Assembly (NCBI GenBank): GCA_023417885.1
Contig: JAEZED010000014.1
Location: forward strand, 1 to 10,969
Length of the DNA stretch: 10,969 nucleotides
Direction: 5' to 3'
From: Planctomycetota bacterium
GTDB taxonomy: Bacteria; Planctomycetota; Phycisphaerae; Tepidisphaerales; Tepidisphaeraceae
The notes under the pieces were generated by a model that was given only the letters and a program-made list of their open reading frames with translations, had not been told where the DNA came from and did not search any database. This document shows positions 7,343-10,969 of this stretch, piece after piece. The stretch's first letter is position 1. The number at the start of each line of letters is the position of its first letter. The position numbers and the translations under genes are program-made.

Positions 7343-7915
7343 GTGCTCCAAATGTTTCGCAACCTTCCGTCGCTGAAGCGGACCGGTATCGCGGCTGCGG
7401 CCATCGCCGCCGTCGCTGCGCTGGGCCTTTCGGCCAGCCCTGCCCAGGCAGAGTTTGAGGAGGGGGACTGGGAACTGCGCCTGAGCGGCTTCGCCGAGAA
7501 TGACGTCAACTTCGACGGTGTCATCGCCTCCGTGAACGCTACGGGCGGCTACTTCTTCACCGATCAGTTCGAGGCCGGCGTCCGGCAGTCCTTCGTCTAC
7601 TCCGACATTGCCGGCAGCAACCTGTCGGGCCAGACCAACATCTTCATCAACTACCACTTTGGTGGTGAGGATTCGGCCCTTCAGCCCTTCATTGGCGCCA
7701 GCGTCGGCTACCAGTACGGCGATGCCGTCCCCGACCTGTTCCTCGGCGGCCCCGAGGCCGGTATCAAGTACTTCTTCGACGAGAGCTGGTTCCTCTTCGC
7801 TGAAGTCCAGTACCTGTTCTACTTCGAGGACGTCGACGCCGCCGACGAGTCGTTCGACGACGGCGAGTTCAACTGGGGCCTGGGCCTGGGTGTCGTCATC
7901 GACCCCGACGCCTGA
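7343..7915 (+). CDS. Small exported outer-membrane beta-barrel protein
   Basis: The 190-residue product starts with a basic stretch (MLQMFRNLPSLKR), a hydrophobic Ala-rich core (about 15-31) and a signal peptidase I site SPAQA at 32-36, cleaved before EFEEGDW. The mature part alternates polar and hydrophobic residues with many Gly and aromatic residues (NATGGYFFTDQFEAGV, FIGASVGYQYG, EAGIKYFFDESWFLFAEVQY, FNWGLGLGVVI), typical of eight-stranded OmpW/OmpX-like barrels in the outer membrane. It is strongly acidic, and the C-terminus (VVIDPDA) lacks the terminal Phe usual for proteobacterial barrels. The GTG start is set by AAGGAGG 5 bases upstream; the frame stays open further upstream but without a signal peptide. 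Codon use is biased to C-ending Phe, Tyr and Gly codons. With the strong ribosome binding site and its own terminator, this suggests a monocistronic, well-expressed gene. The barrel call is from pattern, and its transported molecule, if any, is unknown. Confidence 0.75.
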   Translation: MLQMFRNLPSLKRTGIAAAAIAAVAALGLSASPAQAEFEEGDWELRLSGFAENDVNFDGVIASVNATGGYFFTDQFEAGVRQSFVYSDIAGSNLSGQTNIFINYHFGGEDSALQPFIGASVGYQYGDAVPDLFLGGPEAGIKYFFDESWFLFAEVQYLFYFEDVDAADESFDDGEFNWGLGLGVVIDPDA

Positions 7916-7942
7916 GCTTCACGCGAACACGGCTTGAACCCC

Positions 7943-7969
7943 GGAGCCCGGCCCCTGCGGCCGGGCTCC
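7943..7969. terminator. Hairpin terminator shared by two convergent genes
   Basis: GGAGCCCGGCC (7943-7953) pairs perfectly with GGCCGGGCTCC (7959-7969), an 11-bp stem with a CCTGC loop. It lies 27 bases after the beta-barrel stop and 6 bases before the stop of the minus-strand permease gene, so it can serve both. On the plus strand only a short T-containing run (TTCGCTTCACT) follows, so termination may be imperfect or factor-assisted. Confidence 0.7.
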
Positions 7970-7975
7970 TTCGCT

Positions 7976-8533
7976 TCACTCCGCTCGGCCCGGGGCATCG
8001 CCCGCCTCCGCGGCGTCCGCCTGCGGCGTCGCCGGATCCGGAGAGTCCTGCGCCGCGGGCTCGACCGCGCGGCTGAACACCCCCAGCGCCGCCGCCAGGA
8101 TCACCGTCACGATCGCCGGCAACATCGCGTAAGCCGCGGACCGGGCCGGGCTTCCCATTCCCGCGAAGACCATGTAGCCCGCGACGTAGATCAGGACGAA
8201 CGCGAAGAGCATCCGCATCAGCCCCTGCGGGAGCCAGTTGGCGATCCATGCCCCGAAATAGCTTCCCACCAGCATGAACGGCATCACCTTCAGCACGAAC
8301 CACCAGTCGACGTTCCCCGCCTGGTGGTAGCGCCAGATCGCCGGGGCCGCCGACGGCGAGAGAATCACCGCCAGGCTCGTCCCCTGTGCCCCCCGCTGCG
8401 TGAAGTCGAAGGCGAGCACCATCACCGGCACCAGCACCGCACCCCCGCCGAGGCCGAACAGGCCCGCAAAGACGCCGATGAACAGGCCGAACAGGGACAG
8501 GGCCCACCAATTGGTCGCGATGAACTGGGGCAT
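7976..8533 (-). CDS. Half-length TauE/SafE (TSUP) family permease
   Basis: The 185-residue protein contains the TSUP/TauE-SafE signature in its first helices: GLFGLGGGAVLVPVMVLAF (24-42), then AQGTSLAVILSP (49-60), an AIWRYHQAGNVDW loop (65-77) and G-SYFGAW (90-96). About five or six membrane segments fall at 11-25, 28-45, 50-66, 77-98, 103-123 and 133-153, followed by a 30-residue Ala/Asp/Pro-rich tail. The family usually has about 240-270 residues with two such repeats; here only the N-terminal repeat and one or two further helices are present, with no sign of a frameshift, so it may work as a dimer (inference). The family exports sulfite, sulfoacetate or other organic anions; the substrate here is unknown. 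I prefer ATG 8533 over a GTG at 8611, which would add 26 Arg-rich residues before the first helix; no ribosome binding site decides this. Confidence 0.75.
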   Translation of the reverse strand: MPQFIATNWWALSLFGLFIGVFAGLFGLGGGAVLVPVMVLAFDFTQRGAQGTSLAVILSPSAAPAIWRYHQAGNVDWWFVLKVMPFMLVGSYFGAWIANWLPQGLMRMLFAFVLIYVAGYMVFAGMGSPARSAAYAMLPAIVTVILAAALGVFSRAVEPAAQDSPDPATPQADAAEAGDAPGRAE

Positions 8534-8653
8534 CCATGCTTGATAGCCGAAACCCGCGCGACGTGGAAATGCCCGCTTCGGCAGCGCCCGTCTCAAGAAT
8601 GGCCCACCCACGGAATCGGCCGATGCGTGACTCGGGCCGCCGAACCTGCAACC
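8534..8653. promoter_or_regulatory. Divergent spacer between the TSUP permease gene and recJ
   Basis: This 120-base stretch separates two divergently transcribed genes and should carry their promoters. The only clear element is a perfect 10-bp palindrome, ATCGGCCGAT (8615-8624), 30 bases before the recJ start; it could be an operator or chance in GC-rich DNA. No convincing -35/-10 pair is visible. Confidence 0.3.
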
Positions 8654-10501
8654 ATGTCACACATGGCGGTGACGTTCGACACGGAGGTGCGATCCCGGGG
8701 CGGCCAGGGCGGGCCGGAGGCGACTTGGCCCCGCCGGCGCTGGCGCGTTCCCACCCCTGACCGCGACGCGGCGGGGGAACTGGCCCGGGCGCTGGGCGTT
8801 TCCCACACGGCCGGGCAGATCCTGCTCAACCGGGGCTTCGGCCCCGGCGACCTCGACGCGGCGCGCTCCTTCTTCCGCCCGCAGCTCGCCGAGCTCATCG
8901 AACCGGAGCGCCTCCCGGGCGCCAGCCGGGCGGCGGAACGGCTGGCGCGCGCGATCCGCGACGGGGAGCGCATCGTCATCTACGGCGACTACGACGTCGA
9001 CGGCATCACCGCGACCGCCATCCTCTGGCACACCTTCATCCTGCTCGGCGCCGATCCGCAGGACGTCCGCACCTACGTCCCGCACCGCGTCGACGAGGGG
9101 TATGGCCTCAACTCCGACGCGCTGCGCAAGCTCGCCAGCGACGGGAACAACGTCGTCGTCAGCGTCGACTGCGGCATCACCGCCATCGAGCAGGCGATCG
9201 TCGCGCAGGAGGCGGGGATCGACCTCGTCATCACCGACCACCACGAGTGGCGCGCCATGCCCGGTACGCAGGAGCCGGATCTGCCCGACGCCTACGCCCT
9301 CGTGCACCCGCGCCTTCCGGGCAGTGCCTATGCGAACCCGCACCTCACCGGCGCCGGCGTCGCCTTCAAGCTGGCGTGGGAGACGGGCAAGCAGCTCACC
9401 GGCCAGCCGAAGGTGAGCCCGGAGATGCGCGCGTTCCTCGTCGAGGCGCTGGCCCTGGCGGCGCTGGGCACCATCGCGGACGTCGCCCCCCTCGTCGGGG
9501 AGAACCGGATCATCGCCCGCTACGGGCTGGGCGGGCTCACGAAGACGAAGCTGCGCGGCCTGCGCGCCCTCATCGACTCCGCGGGCCTCGGCGGGCAGGA
9601 CCTGGACAGCTACCACGTCGGCTTCCTCCTCGGCCCGCGCCTCAACGCCTGCGGGCGCATGGGGCATGCCGAGCAGGCGGTCAACATGCTCACCACCGCC
9701 ACCACCGGCGAGGCGCGCGACATCGCCCTCTTCCTCGAGGAGCAGAATCGCCAGCGGCAGGCCACCGAACGCAAGATCGTCGAGGAGGCCGTCGAGCAGA
9801 TCCGCGACCGCGGCTGGGACGGGAGCGACCACCCCGCCATCGTCGTCGAGGGAGAGGGATGGCACGTCGGCGTCGTGGGAATCGTCGCCTCGCGCCTCGT
9901 GGACCAGTTCCACCGCCCGGCGATTGTCCTCGCTGCCGACGAGAACGGGGGCGCCGGCGGGAGCGGACGCAGCATCGCCGGCTTCCACCTGGCCCACGCG
10001 CTGGCGGAGTGTGCCGACCTGCTCGACAACCACGGCGGGCACGCGATGGCGGCGGGCGTGCACCTGTCGCGCGACAACATCGACGCCTTCCGCGATCGAT
10101 TTGTCGCGATCGCCCGGCGCGAACTCACAGCGGAGGATCTCTCCCCCACGCTCCGCGCCGATGCCGAGATCACCCTCGACTGCGTGGACCAGCCGCTCGT
10201 GGCGGAGCTGGGGAGGCTGGGCCCCTTCGGTGTCGGGAACCCCCGGCCGCTGCTGGTGCTGCGGGATCTGACGGTGCTGACGGCGCGCTGCTGCGGGAAG
10301 AGCGGCGACCACCTCCAGCTCTTCCTGGACGACATGTCCGGCTGCCGGATGAAGGCAATCGCCTTCGGCTGCGGCCCGCTCTCGCAGCGCCTGCGTGCGG
10401 GCGACCGGGTGGATCTCGTGGCGGAGCCGAGCCTGAACAAGTGGAACGGGCGGGTCAGCGTTGAACTGACCGTGAAGGACCTGCACCCCAGGGGCCGCTA
10501 G
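8654..10501 (+). CDS. recJ: Single-stranded-DNA-specific 5'-3' exonuclease RecJ
   Basis: RecJ degrades single-stranded DNA 5' to 3' in RecFOR recombinational repair, mismatch repair and rescue of stalled forks, in the cytoplasm. The 615-residue product matches the usual length. The DHH domain shows YGDYDVDG at 110-117 (D112, D114, D116), VDCGITA at 171-177 (D172), TDHH at 194-197 and GTIADVAPL at 272-280; these are the metal-binding motifs of the family. The DHHA1 domain shows GWHVGVVGIVASRL at 402-415, GSGRSIAGFHLAHAL at 436-450 and HGGHAMAAG at 460-468. The C-terminal OB-like domain carries LGPFGVGNPRPLL at 522-534. All catalytic residues are present, so it should be active. I start it at ATG 8654 (MSHMAVTF); ATG 8663 is equally possible since neither has a Shine-Dalgarno, and the upstream open frame is low-complexity translation of the opposite-strand gene. 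It is followed by repeats, not by another gene, and appears monocistronic. Confidence 0.95.
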   Translation: MSHMAVTFDTEVRSRGGQGGPEATWPRRRWRVPTPDRDAAGELARALGVSHTAGQILLNRGFGPGDLDAARSFFRPQLAELIEPERLPGASRAAERLARAIRDGERIVIYGDYDVDGITATAILWHTFILLGADPQDVRTYVPHRVDEGYGLNSDALRKLASDGNNVVVSVDCGITAIEQAIVAQEAGIDLVITDHHEWRAMPGTQEPDLPDAYALVHPRLPGSAYANPHLTGAGVAFKLAWETGKQLTGQPKVSPEMRAFLVEALALAALGTIADVAPLVGENRIIARYGLGGLTKTKLRGLRALIDSAGLGGQDLDSYHVGFLLGPRLNACGRMGHAEQAVNMLTTATTGEARDIALFLEEQNRQRQATERKIVEEAVEQIRDRGWDGSDHPAIVVEGEGWHVGVVGIVASRLVDQFHRPAIVLAADENGGAGGSGRSIAGFHLAHALAECADLLDNHGGHAMAAGVHLSRDNIDAFRDRFVAIARRELTAEDLSPTLRADAEITLDCVDQPLVAELGRLGPFGVGNPRPLLVLRDLTVLTARCCGKSGDHLQLFLDDMSGCRMKAIAFGCGPLSQRLRAGDRVDLVAEPSLNKWNGRVSVELTVKDLHPRGR

Positions 10502-10567
10502 GTCGCGCGGGGAAGTCCGGCTCGGTCTGCTCTCCCATGGGCGCCAATCTTCTCCACTATCACCAAA

Positions 10568-10593
10568 GGAGCGCGCGTTCCAGACATGATCCG
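10568..10593 (+). repeat. Left direct repeat of the hairpin element
   Basis: GGAGCGCGCGTTC then CAGA then CATGATCCG. It matches the copy at 10789-10814 at 23 of 26 bases in the same orientation, with starts 221 bases apart. Confidence 0.7.
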
Positions 10594-10788
10594 CATAACG
10601 CACCGAAGGTGCATCGCGAGCCAGAGCCCAGGGCAACGCCCTGGGTAAGAGGCCGGCGCGTTGACCGGCGCCCCGAAGGGGCAGCGCGAACTTCGGTTTC
10701 GAGCGCCCCGTTGGGGCTTGGATTCTCGCGCCGCCGCCACCCGGGGCGTTGCCCCGGGCTCTGGATCGGGCTGCTCCTTCGGAGCGAC

Positions 10789-10814
10789 GGAGCGCGCGTT
10801 CGAAGCATGATCCG
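10789..10814 (+). repeat. Right direct repeat of the hairpin element
   Basis: GGAGCGCGCGTTC then GAAG then CATGATCCG, the same orientation as the left copy. It lies between the outermost right hairpin and the 21-bp tandem array. Confidence 0.7.
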
Positions 10815-10833
10815 TAGGCGGCGGGTCAAATTC

Positions 10834-10969
10834 ATGCCCCGTCGGAAGCTTTCCACGCCCCGTGGGAAGCTTCCCATGGCACGAGGGAAGCTTCCCATGG
10901 CACGAGGGAAGCTTCCCATGCCCCGAGGGAAGCTTCCCATGCCCCGAGGGAAGCTTCCCATGCCCCGAG
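10834..10969. repeat. 21-bp tandem array of the palindrome GGGAAGCTTCCC (runs off the window)
   Basis: Five perfect 12-bp palindromes GGGAAGCTTCCC start at 10864, 10885, 10906, 10927 and 10948. A degenerate sixth (CGGAAGCTTTCC) starts at 10843. All are exactly 21 bases apart, and a further unit is cut by the window edge at 10969. The 9-base spacers are ACGCCCCGT, then ATGGCACGA twice, then ATGCCCCGA three times. Because 21 is a multiple of three and no unit contains a stop in any frame, all six frames stay open and give heptapeptide repeats such as GKLPMPR or MGSFPRG; this explains the apparent ORFs and is not evidence for coding. The array could be a cluster of dimeric-protein binding sites, a hairpin-forming 3' region, or neutral slippage DNA. 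Confidence 0.9.

Larger units (their letters stand above)
10568..10814. repeat. Composite multi-hairpin element with inverted arms and flanking direct repeats
   Basis: The element begins 66 bases after the recJ stop. From left to right the hairpins are GCACC-GAA-GGTGC (10600-10612), CCCAGGGC-AAC-GCCCTGGG (10627-10645), GCCCC-GAA-GGGGC (10670-10682), GCCCC-GTT-GGGGC (10705-10717), CCCGGGGC-GTT-GCCCCGGG (10740-10758) and GCTCC-TTC-GGAGC (10773-10785). The left arm (10600-10645) and the reverse complement of the right arm (10740-10785) agree at 39 of 46 positions without gaps. Direct repeats GGAGCGCGCGTTC-N4-CATGATCCG flank the whole at 10568-10593 and 10789-10814. Such GCCCCGAAGGGGC / GGGCAACGCCC hairpin mosaics resemble dispersed REP/BIME-like sequences in Planctomycetota and related phyla. 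They often give spurious small ORFs with a PGRCPGL peptide, as the minus strand does here. Confidence 0.75.

Noticed and set aside
8615..8624. ATCGGCCGAT as a specific operator
   Set aside because: A single 10-bp palindrome in GC-rich DNA is easily due to chance, so it is mentioned only as part of the divergent spacer.
7934..8653. Upstream extension of the recJ frame (240 residues)
   Set aside because: It crosses the terminator hairpin and the whole opposite-strand permease gene, and its translation is Arg/His-rich low complexity. Standard RecJ length fits a start at 8654.
8657..10636. 659-residue minus-strand open frame opposite recJ
   Set aside because: The plus strand carries an unmistakable RecJ with all motifs. 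The antisense frame is low-complexity and runs through the recJ stop into the repeats.
10560..10961. Minus-strand 133-residue open frame with MGSFPRG heptad repeats
   Set aside because: It consists wholly of the 21-bp tandem repeat and the hairpin element. All six frames are open across the array, so openness is no evidence for coding. The PGRCPGL segment is a typical artefact of this repeat type.
10834..10969. CRISPR array
   Set aside because: The period is only 21 bases with near-constant 9-base spacers, so it lacks variable 30-40 base spacers, and no cas gene is present.

Overview
The window is GC-rich bacterial DNA of diderm type: an exported beta-barrel protein with an Ala-X-Ala signal peptide and GT-C membrane enzymes are present. 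Most starts lack a clear Shine-Dalgarno sequence, and the ends of the window carry multi-hairpin repeats with cores such as GCCCCGAAGGGGC and CCCAGGGCAACGCCCTGGG. That repeat style is common in Planctomycetota and Verrucomicrobiota genomes. Planctomycetota (perhaps Phycisphaerae) is my best guess, but it is an inference, not a proof.

Left part (141-6265, minus strand): three consecutive genes for large multi-pass membrane proteins, read in the order 6265 to 4436, 4394 to 2493, 2399 to 141, with gaps of 41 and 93 bases. All three show GT-C glycosyltransferase (GT39/ArnT/PMT-like) signatures: an Asp-containing first loop, a 'PG' motif before the next membrane helix, an '(S)(D/E)..(M)(T/D)' helix start, an 'RY....P' late helix and a soluble C-terminal domain. 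The two distal genes are close paralogues; the first is more divergent. They probably form one operon that glycosylates a lipid, polymer or protein at the periplasmic face.

Middle (6266-7975, plus strand): an intergenic region, a small Cys-rich putative zinc-binding protein (6549-6941), a 401-base gene-free stretch with three hairpins, then a 190-residue secreted/outer-membrane beta-barrel protein (7343-7915) with the only strong ribosome binding site in the window. It ends at a perfect 11-bp hairpin shared as a terminator with the convergent gene.

Right part: a half-length TauE/SafE-type (TSUP) permease on the minus strand (7976-8533), a 120-base divergent spacer, and recJ (8654-10501), a complete single-strand DNA exonuclease gene with all DHH/DHHA1 motifs. 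Downstream of recJ there are no genes but two repeat elements: a 247-base composite hairpin element with near-symmetrical inverted arms, compensatory base changes and flanking direct repeats (10568-10814), and a 21-bp tandem array of a 12-bp perfect palindrome (10834 to the window edge). These repeats are the most unusual content. I found no defence system, CRISPR array, tRNA, rRNA or transposase.
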